Source: Chelatococcus sp. YT9
GTDB taxonomy: Bacteria > Pseudomonadota > Alphaproteobacteria > Rhizobiales > Beijerinckiaceae
Assembly (NCBI RefSeq): GCF_018398315.1
Contig: NZ_JAHBRW010000001.1
Span: 1,050,001-1,114,000 of the forward strand
Direction of reading: 5' to 3'
DNA: 64,000 bases
Of this stretch, positions 17,742-26,553 are shown one piece after another. The notes under the pieces are model-generated. The model was not told where the DNA came from, made no database searches, and was given only the letters and a program-made list of their open reading frames with translations. A program made the translations under genes and the position numbers. Each line of letters opens with the position of its first letter. The first letter of the stretch is position 1.

Positions 17742-19205
17742 CTATCTGCTTCCGCAGTCTACCGTGAATGATTGCAGGTTGAACTTCAGAAGCCGTGGAT
17801 CGTTGCCTTGGCCGAGCTGCAGCGGCGACTTCACTTTACGATGCCTTAGATGGAGCAGGGCGACGCCCCTCGCCTCTGCGGGCACGTCGACCGGCTCCGA
17901 TGCCGATTGCCAAGCCTGCGATGGGGAGAGCCTGACCAGACTGTCCTCTTGATCCCCGTGGAGAAAATGGCCGAGTGTCAGCCGGCAGCGACTCTCAGGC
18001 AAACGGATGGCCAAGACGGATTCCAGCCCATCCGACCAGATGAAGCTGTTGGCTTCGGGCTGCGACCAGCCCCGGCCGAACAGGATGTTGTTCTGAATGG
18101 CCGTCTGATCGATCACGTGCTTGCCGTTACTGGCCGGAATCCGGCCCCAGTAAGCCGCTCCAGCGAGCGCAGCATCGACAGCCTCCAGCCGCTGTTGAGC
18201 GAGTTCGGTGGACGACCGGAACTCCGGCGCTAGAATTCCCGCCTCTGCCATCTGCTCGGCCAAACGGCGCGTGCGGATACGCGCGCCCTCCGCGATGGGG
18301 TGGTAGTATGTGTCGAGCATATAGCGCTCGTCGGCGAAATAGTAGTCACGTGGACTGCCGATGATGGGAATGCCGACGCGCCCCATCGCAGCCCGCAGCG
18401 CGTTTTCGGCAGGGCGGAAATCTCTCTCATAGTCATCGTAACAATCTTTTCCGATCACGACTGGCCAGGTGAGCGCGATCTTTGCCCGCCGGGCGCGCGC
18501 GATCCCAGCCAGTCTGTCTGCCAGCCGCTCCAGATCAGGCGCCCCGTTCTTTTGTCCGAACAGCAACATGCTGCGGCAGTCAAAAAAGCCGATATAGCGC
18601 GGGACGGGTCCATCGTTGAGCGCCGAGCCAAAGGGCGAATGCTCCAGCTGAGAATACCATCCGGATACAATGGCCTGAGAGCTCGGCGGCGCCTCGCCAA
18701 GCGCGCGGGAACGCATATACTTGAATATTGAGGAAAACCTCATGCCCTTGAAAAAGAACTTCATCCGATCCCAAAAGGACAAGGCACGGTAATAGTGCTT
18801 CAATGTCATAAAAACGTTATCTGTGAACGTCGGATCACTAAATTGGCCGACGTAGTAGTTCCACTCGAGCGGCATGATCAGAACGTCACCCGCATGGAGA
18901 TACTTCTCCAGCCGAGCGAGCTTCATATCGAGCGGATAGCCCGCGTGATCTGCAAGCAGCACGGTCTGACGCCCGAACTTGCGTTCGAGAATCTCCGGAT
19001 CAAGCCCCACATAGGCGTTGGATCCCGCATCGATGATGATCCGAGGACCGGTCGTTTGCTCAAAAAGAACCTGCCTCACAGACAGCGGAGGATCTTGGAC
19101 TGGCAGGACCAGCAGGCGATCGAAGAGCAGGAAGCTCGCGATGGCGAGCGCCAGGAAGGTGACCACACCCGCCAGCAGGAATTGGCCGTTGCGGCTCGGT
19201 GACAT
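17742..19205 (-). CDS. SGNH-like O-acetylation partner protein
   Basis: Single-pass membrane protein (anchor near residues 8-30, LLAGVVTFLALAIASFLLF) with a large periplasmic part. About residues 50-310 have SGNH-hydrolase-like blocks: IIIDAGSNAYVGLDP with the candidate serine, and DTYYHPIAEGARIRTRRL with a candidate Asp/His pair, one residue wider than the usual DxxH. About 350-487 form a separate beta-rich domain containing GRGWSQPEANSFIWSDGLES. It is 13 bases downstream of the MBOAT gene. Such pairs O-acylate cell-surface glycans: MBOAT carries the acyl group across and the SGNH partner transfers it. The glycan is unknown. Confidence 0.75.
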   Translation of the reverse strand: MSPSRNGQFLLAGVVTFLALAIASFLLFDRLLVLPVQDPPLSVRQVLFEQTTGPRIIIDAGSNAYVGLDPEILERKFGRQTVLLADHAGYPLDMKLARLEKYLHAGDVLIMPLEWNYYVGQFSDPTFTDNVFMTLKHYYRALSFWDRMKFFFKGMRFSSIFKYMRSRALGEAPPSSQAIVSGWYSQLEHSPFGSALNDGPVPRYIGFFDCRSMLLFGQKNGAPDLERLADRLAGIARARRAKIALTWPVVIGKDCYDDYERDFRPAENALRAAMGRVGIPIIGSPRDYYFADERYMLDTYYHPIAEGARIRTRRLAEQMAEAGILAPEFRSSTELAQQRLEAVDAALAGAAYWGRIPASNGKHVIDQTAIQNNILFGRGWSQPEANSFIWSDGLESVLAIRLPESRCRLTLGHFLHGDQEDSLVRLSPSQAWQSASEPVDVPAEARGVALLHLRHRKVKSPLQLGQGNDPRLLKFNLQSFTVDCGSR

Positions 19206-19218
19206 CGGCGGCGGTCCT

Positions 19219-20631
19219 CTAAAAGTTGAAATAGAGGAACGGCGATGTTTCGCCGCCGCCTGCGTGGATGAGAGCGAGGAAGATTGCAACGCCCGTCGCC
19301 ACGCCGCTCACCCAGCCGATGCGCCAGCGGCCGCCAAGAACGATCGTCTGGGAATTCGGGAGCGTCCAGACTATCCCTGCGCATAGCAGGAGCAGGGCGA
19401 CAAGCCATTGCCAATCCATGGCAAAGAGGCTCATAGCATCGGGCGATTGGGCGTGGCCCACCATGGCGGAGAGGATGCCGGCCGCCGCCGCGCCATCCGG
19501 CGCGCGAAACGGCACCCAGGCTGCATTGACGAACAGGAACGTCAGCGGCAGCGCGAGGGCCGGGGTCATGCGCATCCCGGCTTGCACCCAAAGCCGATGC
19601 AGCACGATGGCGGTGCCATGCATGGCGCCCCAGATCACAAAGGTCCAAGCTGCGCCATGCCAGAGGCCGCCGACCAGAAAGACGATGAAGAGATTGCCGA
19701 GCGTCCGGGATTCGGTGCCGCGGTTACCGCCGAGTGGAATATAGAGATAATCTCTCAGCCAGCGTGACAGCGTCATATGCCAGCGGCGCCAGAAATCCTG
19801 GATATTAAGTGCCTTGTAGGGCGAATTGAAGTTGAATGGCAGGAGGTTGCCGAACATCAGCGCGAGCCCGACCGCCATATCGGCATAGCCCGAGAAGTCG
19901 AAGTAGAGCTGGAAGGTATAAGCGAGGCTCGCGAGCCAGGCATCCCCGATGCCGAGCACGGCTTTCGAAGCAAATCCGCGATCGGCGAACAGTGCGAGTG
20001 TATCGGCAACCGCGAGTTTCTTGAACAATCCGATCGCGAACAGGAGCCAGCCCTGCGCCATTTCGTCGGAGAAGATCGAGATCCGCCGCCGCGCGTGAAA
20101 CTGCGGCATCATCTCTTTGTGATGGATGATAGGCCCGGCAACGAGATGCGGAAAAAAGGTTACGAAGAGAACATAGGGAATGAAGGGTTCATGATCGTGA
20201 CGCTTGAGATAGACATCTGAGATGTAAGCGATCTGCGTGAATGTATAAAAAGAGATACCGACGGGCAGCGCGATTTGAAAGGCCGCGCCGTGCCAGCCGG
20301 TGAGATCATTCGCCGTGCGAATAAGGAAATCGAGATATTTGAAGACGGCCAGCAGCCCGACATCGAAGACCACGCCGGCGAGAAAGATCATGCGCGCCAT
20401 GCGGGGATTGTCCCGCGCGCGCATCAGTGCGGCCCCGACAATCCAGTTGACGATGATCGACAGACCCAACAGCGCGCCGTGGCGCCAACCGTCCTGGACG
20501 TAGAAGACCACCGAGGCAACTGCGAGCCACGGCACAACGAACACAGCGCCGCGAACGCGCGAAAGAAACAACGCACCGGCCAGTACGATGGGCAGGAAGA
20601 CGAAGAGGAACGACTGGGAAAAGAAGAGCAC
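19219..20631 (-). CDS. MBOAT-family membrane O-acyltransferase (AlgI/PatA/DltB-like)
   Basis: Polytopic protein with about 11 membrane segments. MBOAT signatures are FFPHLVAGPIIHHKEMMPQF, DFSGYADMAVGLALMFG, FWRRWHMTLSRWLRDYLYIP and the catalytic-histidine stretch FLVGGLWHGAAWTFVIWG. I prefer the GTG at 20631, where VLFFSQSFLFVFLP matches the usual MBOAT N-terminus (470 residues). ATG 20712 would add 27 basic residues unlike the family. It is followed by the SGNH-like partner, so the pair probably O-acetylates an exported glycan. No glycan-synthesis genes lie nearby. Confidence 0.9.
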   Translation of the reverse strand: MLFFSQSFLFVFLPIVLAGALFLSRVRGAVFVVPWLAVASVVFYVQDGWRHGALLGLSIIVNWIVGAALMRARDNPRMARMIFLAGVVFDVGLLAVFKYLDFLIRTANDLTGWHGAAFQIALPVGISFYTFTQIAYISDVYLKRHDHEPFIPYVLFVTFFPHLVAGPIIHHKEMMPQFHARRRISIFSDEMAQGWLLFAIGLFKKLAVADTLALFADRGFASKAVLGIGDAWLASLAYTFQLYFDFSGYADMAVGLALMFGNLLPFNFNSPYKALNIQDFWRRWHMTLSRWLRDYLYIPLGGNRGTESRTLGNLFIVFLVGGLWHGAAWTFVIWGAMHGTAIVLHRLWVQAGMRMTPALALPLTFLFVNAAWVPFRAPDGAAAAGILSAMVGHAQSPDAMSLFAMDWQWLVALLLLCAGIVWTLPNSQTIVLGGRWRIGWVSGVATGVAIFLALIHAGGGETSPFLYFNF

Positions 20632-20879
20632 GCGTGGCCAAGTTTCTCGAGTGAGTCGTCGACTTCGCCATCGGCGAGTATGATTTTTCCATACGCCGCG
20701 CTGCGAAGACAATCAAGGCGCGGTCATCGCAGATTGGAGGCAGAGGCGGCGTAAGGGAAGATGGTTGTCGGACGCGACGTTTCGCGACAGAGTGCGCGCC
20801 GACTGAAAGGTCGCGCCATGGGCCCAACCGCGAATGGAACCGATGAGCGGCCCGCGCCGGGCCAGGGAATATCAACGTC

Positions 20880-22589
20880 ATGACCGCCAACGCCTCGCTT
20901 CCCGGTCTGCCCACCGTCTCCCCCGCGCTCTTATGCGAGAAGACACCGGTTCGCGCAACGAAGGGGATGGTCGTCACCAACCATCCGCTCGCGTCGCAGG
21001 CGGCGAGCCAGATGCTGCTCTCCGGCGGCAACGCCATTGACGCGGCGGTGGCCGCCCTCTTCGCCCTTACCGTCGTCGAGCCGATGATGGTCGGCGTGCT
21101 CGGCGGCGGTCTGCTCCATATTCGGCAGGCAGACGGATCGCACTGCGTCATCGATGCCTTGTCAACCGCGCCGGCAGCCGCCCGCGCTGGCATGTACGAG
21201 ACGGTGTCGGATGTACTGCCCGACTATCAACTCACCGTCGGTCGCCGGAATGAGACGGGCGCCGGCGCGGTCGCAGTGCCCGGGGCCCTAGCTGGCTGGT
21301 GCGAAGCCCTTAGGCGATTCGGCAAGCTGCCGCTTGGCGACGTCGTGGCCCCCGCGATCCAGCTTGCGACGCGCGGCTTCACCGTCACACCCTATCTTGT
21401 CGATTGCATCACCGACGCTGCCGCCGACCTTGCGCGCGACGCCGGCCTGGCTGGGCTTTATCTGCCAGGAGGGATGGCCCTGCAAACGGGGGATCGTCTC
21501 ATTCAGGGCGACTATGCGGCGACGCTTCAAACCATCGCGGATGAGGGGGCGCCTGCGCTTTACCAAGGTGTGCTGGGGGCCGCCTTGGCATCGGCGACAT
21601 CAGCTGGTGGAGGCTCCCTCGCGATGGAGGACCTCGCCAGTTATGCGACCGTCACCCGCGAAGTGATTCGCAGCCACTATCGCGGCTTCGAGATCGTCGG
21701 GCCACCGCCCCCCTCCTCCGCCGGTGTGCATATCGCCCAGATGCTCAATATCCTCGAGGCTTACGACATCGGCGCGCTGGGCTTCGGCTCGGCGGACAGT
21801 GTGCATCTCCTGGCCGAAGTATTGAAGATCGCCTTCGCCGACCGCGCCGTCGCCACAGCGGATCCGGCCTTCATCGAAGTGCCGGTCGGCCGCCTCATCG
21901 ATCCCGACTATGCGGCGGAGCGCCGGGCGGCCCTGTCTATGGAGCAGGCGAAGGACTGGCTGCCCGGCATTCCCGCCGGCCGCGGCCTCATGCCGCCGGA
22001 ATCGCCCAACACGACGCATGTCACGACCGCGGATAGCGAGGGCAACGTGGTTGCCGCCACGCAGACGATCAATTCCGTCTTTGGTGCGCGAGTGATGGTG
22101 CCCGGCACGGGCATGGTCGCCAACAACTACATGTTCAATTTCGACCCACATCCCGGCAGGGCGCTGTCGATCGCCCCCGGCAAGCGCGTCTTCACCTCGC
22201 AGGCCCCGATGATGGCGCTCAGGGACGGGCGGATCGCCTATGCGCTCGGCCTTCCCGGCGGGCTGCGCATCTTCGGCTCGGCGATGCAGGCGCTCATCAA
22301 CCTCATCGATCATGGAATGGGGTTGCAGGAAGCGGTGGAAGCGCCACGTGTGTGGACGCAGGGGTGGGACCTCGAAATCGAACGCGGCATTGATGAAGCG
22401 GTGCAAGAGGAGCTAACCCGCCGTGGCCATCGCGTCACCCGCGTGGGACGCGTGGCCGGCGGGATGAACGCCATCGCCTTCCATCCCGACGGCTCCATGA
22501 CGGGCGCGGCCTGTTGGCGGGCTGACGGCACCGTTCTCGGCATCGGCGGCGGCCTTGCCCGTCCGGGTGTCCGCTTTTCAGCTCACTGA
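20880..22589 (+). CDS. Gamma-glutamyltransferase-family Ntn hydrolase, substrate uncertain
   Basis: Self-cleaving amidohydrolase of the GGT family. The nucleophile is expected at Thr378 in PNTTHVTTADSEGN, and the C-terminal GLPGGLRIFG matches the family's GSPGG region. The motif that binds the gamma-glutamyl carboxylate, normally DFRExAP, reads DALSTAPAAARAGMY: the arginine is missing. There is no signal peptide, whereas classical GGT is exported. Both points argue against a periplasmic glutathione hydrolase; an amidase such as the oxamate hydrolase HpxW or an acylase is possible. A hydroxyacid dehydrogenase gene follows after 8 bases. Confidence 0.85.
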   Translation: MTANASLPGLPTVSPALLCEKTPVRATKGMVVTNHPLASQAASQMLLSGGNAIDAAVAALFALTVVEPMMVGVLGGGLLHIRQADGSHCVIDALSTAPAAARAGMYETVSDVLPDYQLTVGRRNETGAGAVAVPGALAGWCEALRRFGKLPLGDVVAPAIQLATRGFTVTPYLVDCITDAAADLARDAGLAGLYLPGGMALQTGDRLIQGDYAATLQTIADEGAPALYQGVLGAALASATSAGGGSLAMEDLASYATVTREVIRSHYRGFEIVGPPPPSSAGVHIAQMLNILEAYDIGALGFGSADSVHLLAEVLKIAFADRAVATADPAFIEVPVGRLIDPDYAAERRAALSMEQAKDWLPGIPAGRGLMPPESPNTTHVTTADSEGNVVAATQTINSVFGARVMVPGTGMVANNYMFNFDPHPGRALSIAPGKRVFTSQAPMMALRDGRIAYALGLPGGLRIFGSAMQALINLIDHGMGLQEAVEAPRVWTQGWDLEIERGIDEAVQEELTRRGHRVTRVGRVAGGMNAIAFHPDGSMTGAACWRADGTVLGIGGGLARPGVRFSAH

Positions 22590-22597
22590 GGTCCAGC

Positions 22598-23581
22598 ATG
22601 CGCATCCACATCCAGAACACCGGCAATTTCAATCCCCTCTATGCCGTCGACGGGGCCCTGTGGACAGCGGCGCTGGCCCGCAACGGCGAGGACGCGGCCG
22701 ATTATGAGGTCACTTTCGGCAAGACGCTGGACGACTATGCCAGCAACATCAGGGACGCCGAGCTCCTGCTCAGCCACAACCGCAGCATTCCAGACCTGTT
22801 TCCCGTCGAGGCGCCCAAGCTGAAATTCGTCATGTGCGGCAATGCCGGCCTCGATTCGCTCGCCCCCTTCGATTGGCTGCCACGTGGCGTGACCCTGTTG
22901 ACGAACAGCGGCACCCATGCCGACAAGGCCGGAGAATACGCGATCATGGCGCTCCTGATGCTGGCGAACGGCGTCCCGGCCTTTGTCACGGCACAGGCCG
23001 CTGCACGCTGGAACAGGAAAACCGGCCGGCTTCTGCGTGATGGTCGCCTTACCGTCGTTGGCCTTGGCGCCCTCGGTGGGGCGGCCGCCCACCACGGTAA
23101 GGCCTTCGGCATGCATGTCACGGGGGTGCGCACCAGCGCCTCACCTCACCCTGCCTGCGATCGTGTGGTCGCAACGGGCGATATCGACAGCGTTCTGCCG
23201 GAAACCGACTATCTCGTCCTCGCTTGCCCGCTGACGCCGGCCACCCGCAACATCCTTGACCGCCGCCGCCTCGCCCTGCTGCCTTCGAACGCGGGCGTGG
23301 TCAACATCGGGCGCGGGGCACTCGTCGACGAGCCGGCGCTCTGCGATGCCCTCGATGCGGGCGCACTCGCCGGCGCGGTGCTGGATGTGTTCGTTGAGGA
23401 ACCGCTGCCGCCGGATGCCCGCATCTGGACGACGCCCAATGTGGTGATCACACCGCATATGTCGGCGGACGATCCCACCCGTTACATGGCGAACACGCTG
23501 GACGTGCTCTTCGCCAATCTGAAGGCCCTGCGCGAAGGGCGCTCCTTGCCGAACGCCTTCGACATCACACGGGGTTACTGA
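22598..23581 (+). CDS. D-isomer 2-hydroxyacid dehydrogenase
   Basis: NAD(P)-dependent reductase of 2-oxoacids such as glyoxylate or hydroxypyruvate. The nucleotide-binding motif is VVGLGALGGAAAHHGKAFG. Catalytic residues follow the family order: Arg in NIGRGALVDEPAL, Glu in DVFVEEPLPPDAR and His in ITPHMSADDP. 327 residues is normal. It lies 8 bases after the GGT-family gene and is very likely co-transcribed, so the dehydrogenase may act on an oxoacid related to the hydrolase's product. It converges on the YmdB gene with a 9-base gap. Confidence 0.9.
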   Translation: MRIHIQNTGNFNPLYAVDGALWTAALARNGEDAADYEVTFGKTLDDYASNIRDAELLLSHNRSIPDLFPVEAPKLKFVMCGNAGLDSLAPFDWLPRGVTLLTNSGTHADKAGEYAIMALLMLANGVPAFVTAQAAARWNRKTGRLLRDGRLTVVGLGALGGAAAHHGKAFGMHVTGVRTSASPHPACDRVVATGDIDSVLPETDYLVLACPLTPATRNILDRRRLALLPSNAGVVNIGRGALVDEPALCDALDAGALAGAVLDVFVEEPLPPDARIWTTPNVVITPHMSADDPTRYMANTLDVLFANLKALREGRSLPNAFDITRGY

Positions 23582-23590
23582 GCCGGCGGG

Positions 23591-24418
23591 TCAGGTCCTC
23601 TCCCAGAAGGCCGGACGATTCTCAGCCAGATGCGGGCCGATGGACACCGCCGAGACCTTCACCGCGAGGCCCGTCCGGTCATCGGTCTCGACGGCGAGGC
23701 CCGTGAGCGTCCCCTCTCCCGTCGCGGGCTCCAGCCGCGCCCCCGGGGTCTTCTGCACGAAGCGGCGGACCGCCTCCTCATGCTGCATGCCGAGGATGGA
23801 CTGGTAGTCCCCGCACATGCCGGCGTCGGACTGGTACGCCGTGCCACCCGGCAGAATGCGTGCGTCAGCTGTCGGCACATGGGTATGGGTACCCACGACG
23901 ATGCTGACGCGCCCGTCGAGAAAATGGCCCATGGCCTGCTTCTCGCTGGTCGCCTCGGCGTGGACATCCACAACGATCGCGTCCGCGCCGAGGCCGAGGG
24001 GACATTCGCCGACCACACGCTCCATCGCCGCGAAGGGATCGTCGAGCGCGTCCATGAACAGGCGCCCCATGACATTGGCCACAAGAACACGCGCGCCTGT
24101 CGCGGTCTCGACCATGGCGACGCCCCGCCCAGGCGTGCCCGGCGGAAAATTCACCGGCCGCAGCAGGCGCGGCTGCCTTTCGATGAAAACGAGGGCTTCG
24201 CGCTGATCGAAGGAGTGATTGCCGAGGGTGACGACGTCAGCCCCGGCTCCCAGGAGATCGTCGCAGATCGCCTCCGTGAGCCCGAAACCGCCAGCGGCGT
24301 TCTCACCATTGATGATCACGCAATCGAGCGCCCACGCCTGTCTGAGACCCGGCAGAAGGCGTGTGACTGCGGAACGGCCAGGACGCCCCACGACATCTCC
24401 AAGAAACAGCAGACGCAT
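23591..24418 (-). CDS. YmdB-type metallophosphoesterase (TIGR00282)
   Basis: Calcineurin-like phosphoesterase of the YmdB family, whose Bacillus member hydrolyses 2',3'-cyclic nucleotides. Metal ligands are visible in LFLGDVVGRPGR, INGENAAGGFG, LGNHSFDQ, VDVHAEATSEK and VGTHTHVPTAD. ATG at 24418 (MRLLFLGDVVG) starts right at the first metal motif, as in the family, and gives 275 residues; the open frame upstream is not conserved. It lies downstream of fthC on the same strand, a common order. Confidence 0.92.
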   Translation of the reverse strand: MRLLFLGDVVGRPGRSAVTRLLPGLRQAWALDCVIINGENAAGGFGLTEAICDDLLGAGADVVTLGNHSFDQREALVFIERQPRLLRPVNFPPGTPGRGVAMVETATGARVLVANVMGRLFMDALDDPFAAMERVVGECPLGLGADAIVVDVHAEATSEKQAMGHFLDGRVSIVVGTHTHVPTADARILPGGTAYQSDAGMCGDYQSILGMQHEEAVRRFVQKTPGARLEPATGEGTLTGLAVETDDRTGLAVKVSAVSIGPHLAENRPAFWERT

Positions 24419-24529
24419 GGCTCCCCTCGAAAAGCTTGTGTCGATCATCACGTCTTGCAGGGTTCGTCGCAGCGGCGCAAGCGACACCTGTCACGGCGGA
24501 AAAGTAATCAAAGGGAAGTGAACTGCGAT

Positions 24530-25153
24530 TCACCTGCCGTCACGCCCGGCGGCGAGGACCCCGTGCTCTGTGGCGACATAGTCCAGAGGCTGGTCGTGGG
24601 GCTCGGTCGGCACCACCGGCACCTCCTGCATGGCATAGGCGAGACCTATCGTCGTCAGCGGTCCGCTTGCCCTGAGCCTTGCTATCACCCGGTCGAAGAA
24701 GCCGCGGCCATAGCCGAGCCTGTGGCCACGTCGGTCGAAAGCGACGAGGGGAACGAGAAGGATCGCCGGCCGCACCGACGGAGCCCCCGCGTGGGGGCCG
24801 AAGGTACCGAGCCCCACGGATTGAAGCGGATCACCCTCCCTCCACAGATGGAATGAAAGGTCATCATCCACGATCACCGGCAGAGCGGTCGGGACGCGCC
24901 GTTCGGCAAGCGCCGACAGCAAGGGTTTCGGATCGATCTCGCCCCTGATCGGCCAGTAACCGCCGACGGCATCCTGCGGACGAAAAATTGAGAGCTCCAG
25001 CACCCGCCCGGCAAGGGCGGTGCTGGCGGCGACGCCGTGAGAGGATGCAAAGATTTTGCGGGCAGCAAGGACGGAGGCGCGAAGGTCGGACTTGCGCGCC
25101 GCGATCGTTCGATCGTTCAAAGGCTTGACCCGTTGAAAGAAGCGCGGAGCCAC
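24530..25153 (-). CDS. fthC: 5-formyltetrahydrofolate cyclo-ligase
   Basis: ATP-dependent conversion of 5-formyl-THF to 5,10-methenyl-THF, returning folate to one-carbon metabolism. Features are the N-terminal basic helix (RTIAARKSDLRASVLAARK), the substrate region GYWPIRGEIDPKPL and the ATP/phosphate motif VPLVAFDRRGHRLGYGRGFFDR without its last residues. The start is GTG at 25153; a TTG at 25120 is an alternative. The 6S RNA gene ends only 20 bases upstream, the same arrangement as ssrS-ygfA in gammaproteobacteria. Confidence 0.93.
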   Translation of the reverse strand: MAPRFFQRVKPLNDRTIAARKSDLRASVLAARKIFASSHGVAASTALAGRVLELSIFRPQDAVGGYWPIRGEIDPKPLLSALAERRVPTALPVIVDDDLSFHLWREGDPLQSVGLGTFGPHAGAPSVRPAILLVPLVAFDRRGHRLGYGRGFFDRVIARLRASGPLTTIGLAYAMQEVPVVPTEPHDQPLDYVATEHGVLAAGRDGR

Positions 25154-25172
25154 GAAGGCCGTTGGAGTGACG

Positions 25173-25330
25173 ATCCCGGGAACCTACATAAGTAGGTGGG
25201 CGCCGTATGCCCAGGTCCACGGACCCGGCCAGGGACAGCTCCCTAGGAGATCGTAAGGCCCCGGGGAATATGTCTCCTGACGCGCCCCATAGCCCCGCAA
25301 GGACGAAGATAATCGCCCCTTGCCCGGAAT
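25173..25330 (-). ncRNA. ssrS: 6S RNA
   Basis: On the minus strand AUUCCGGG at 25330-25323 pairs fully (one G-U) with CCCGGGAU at 25180-25173 and closes a 158-nt rod-like RNA. The 3' part CUGGGCAUACGGCGCCCACC, then ACUUAUGU-type bases and UAGGUUCCCGGG, resembles alphaproteobacterial 6S RNA. Position between zapA and the cyclo-ligase gene is the classical ssrS position. 6S binds sigma-70 RNA polymerase and damps transcription in stationary phase. The exact ends are inferred from the closing stem. Confidence 0.75.
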
Positions 25331-25494
25331 GCTAGAGCCCACCGCTATCAGAAATGACGTGAGGCAGCGACGTCGGGACGGCACAACCGCAGATCGCTCC
25401 GTCATTAGCGTCCTCTCTCCCGGCGGAAGAAGAACAGGGTGAGGGGAAAGGGTGAAAGTCCTTCACCCCCGCCTCCGGCGCGGCCTCTCAAGCA

Positions 25495-25866
25495 TTACCC
25501 GTTCTGTTGCGGTGAATTGAGCTCGCGGGCTATGCGCTCGATGCGCTGGGCGGCGGAAGCGACTGCCTCGGTGAGTTCGGCCTCCATGGTACCAACGCGT
25601 TCGTCGCCGGCTCCGACCGCCTCCTTGAGCTTGGCCACCTCGGCTTCGAGATTGGCGATACCCCGTTTTGCCTCGGACAATTCGTCTGCGATCGTGAGCG
25701 CGGCCATGACATGGAGACGCATGTCGCCAATCTCACCGAAGGATTGCCTCAGTTCGAGAATGCGGCCATCAAGCAAACCGGCCAAAGCGGCGATATGCTC
25801 TTCTTCGCCAGGCCCGCAAGCCATGCGATAGTTGCGCCCGGCGATGCTGACATTGACTTCTGCCAT
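25495..25866 (-). CDS. zapA: Cell division protein ZapA
   Basis: Bundles FtsZ filaments at the Z-ring. The N-terminal globular part (VNVSIAGRNYRMACGPGEEEHI, here split as VNVSIAGRNYRMAC and GPGEEEH) is typical, followed by LLDGRILELRQSF and a long coiled coil (about residues 55-115). 123 residues is near normal. It lies downstream of the DUF4164 gene and upstream of 6S RNA. The 165 bases between zapA and the 6S gene include a C-rich hairpin-like stretch but no clear terminator. Confidence 0.92.
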   Translation of the reverse strand: MAEVNVSIAGRNYRMACGPGEEEHIAALAGLLDGRILELRQSFGEIGDMRLHVMAALTIADELSEAKRGIANLEAEVAKLKEAVGAGDERVGTMEAELTEAVASAAQRIERIARELNSPQQNG

Positions 25867-25996
25867 TCAGCCCTCCCCGCCCCGAGACCATGAAGCGGAT
25901 CCCACATTACCCTTCAAAGATATACTCCACAAATGCACGGCAAAACCGGCTGCGAGATCACCATGTCTGCCGCATCCGGCCGGGATGAGGAACAGT

Positions 25997-26269
25997 CTAC
26001 CGCCGCCCGGCCTCGGCGAGGATGGACCCGACGACGCTCGTGGCGCGGGCAAGCCGCTTGTCGACGTCATCGGTGACGGCCTCCAGATTGTTCAGACGCG
26101 CCAGCGTTCCGTCGAGTTCCACAGCCATGCGCGCCCGATCGTCCTGCATCAGCGACAGCTCGGTCTCGAGGTCGCCGCGGCGGCGTTCGGTCTCCAGCCG
26201 GCGCATGGTGGTGGCCTCCAGCGTTCCGATGGCCGCCTCGAGTCGCTTCAGCGCCTCAGCAAGCGTCAT
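25997..26269 (-). CDS. DUF4164 coiled-coil protein
   Basis: 90-residue, almost wholly helical protein starting MTLAEALKRLEAAIGTLEATT and rich in charged heptads (ETERRRGDLETELSLMQDDRA split across the middle). It matches the DUF4164 family that lies next to zapA in rhizobia. The ATG at 26269 was preferred over the open frame to 26386, which has no family similarity. Adjacent zapA suggests a link to division or nucleoid organisation. This is inference from context. Confidence 0.82.
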   Translation of the reverse strand: MTLAEALKRLEAAIGTLEATTMRRLETERRRGDLETELSLMQDDRARMAVELDGTLARLNNLEAVTDDVDKRLARATSVVGSILAEAGRR

Positions 26270-26435
26270 GTCGATCGCCCTCCCTGGCCTTTGAGTTACG
26301 CATCCGCGGCAGGGTGCGTGGATCCTTTCAACCGATCTCGCGGCGCAATACGGCGCGCACCCGAATCTCTGCCATATCCCTGCCAATTCTCCGCGACAGG
26401 GTGGCGGGTGCGAGATAGAACGTCAATGAGCCTCT

Positions 26436-26463
26436 TTGACTTGCCCATATCTACTGCTATCAA
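26436..26463 (+). promoter_or_regulatory. Candidate promoter of tkt
   Basis: TTGACT at 26436-26441, a 16-base spacer and TATCAA at 26458-26463, about 90 bases before the tkt ATG. It lies in the 284-base divergent region between the DUF4164 gene and tkt. Confidence 0.45.
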
Positions 26464-26553
26464 GCCCTCAACGTGCCAGGCGCTCCCACGCCCCACGTCC
26501 ATCGCGCGATTTTTCGCGATCGCAGTGACCTCCGAACGCGTGCAGGCGAAACA

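Noticed and set aside
23630-24856. 408-codon plus-strand frame across the YmdB and fthC genes
   Set aside because: It spans two well-supported minus-strand genes and the gap between them, and its protein is low-complexity charged sequence.
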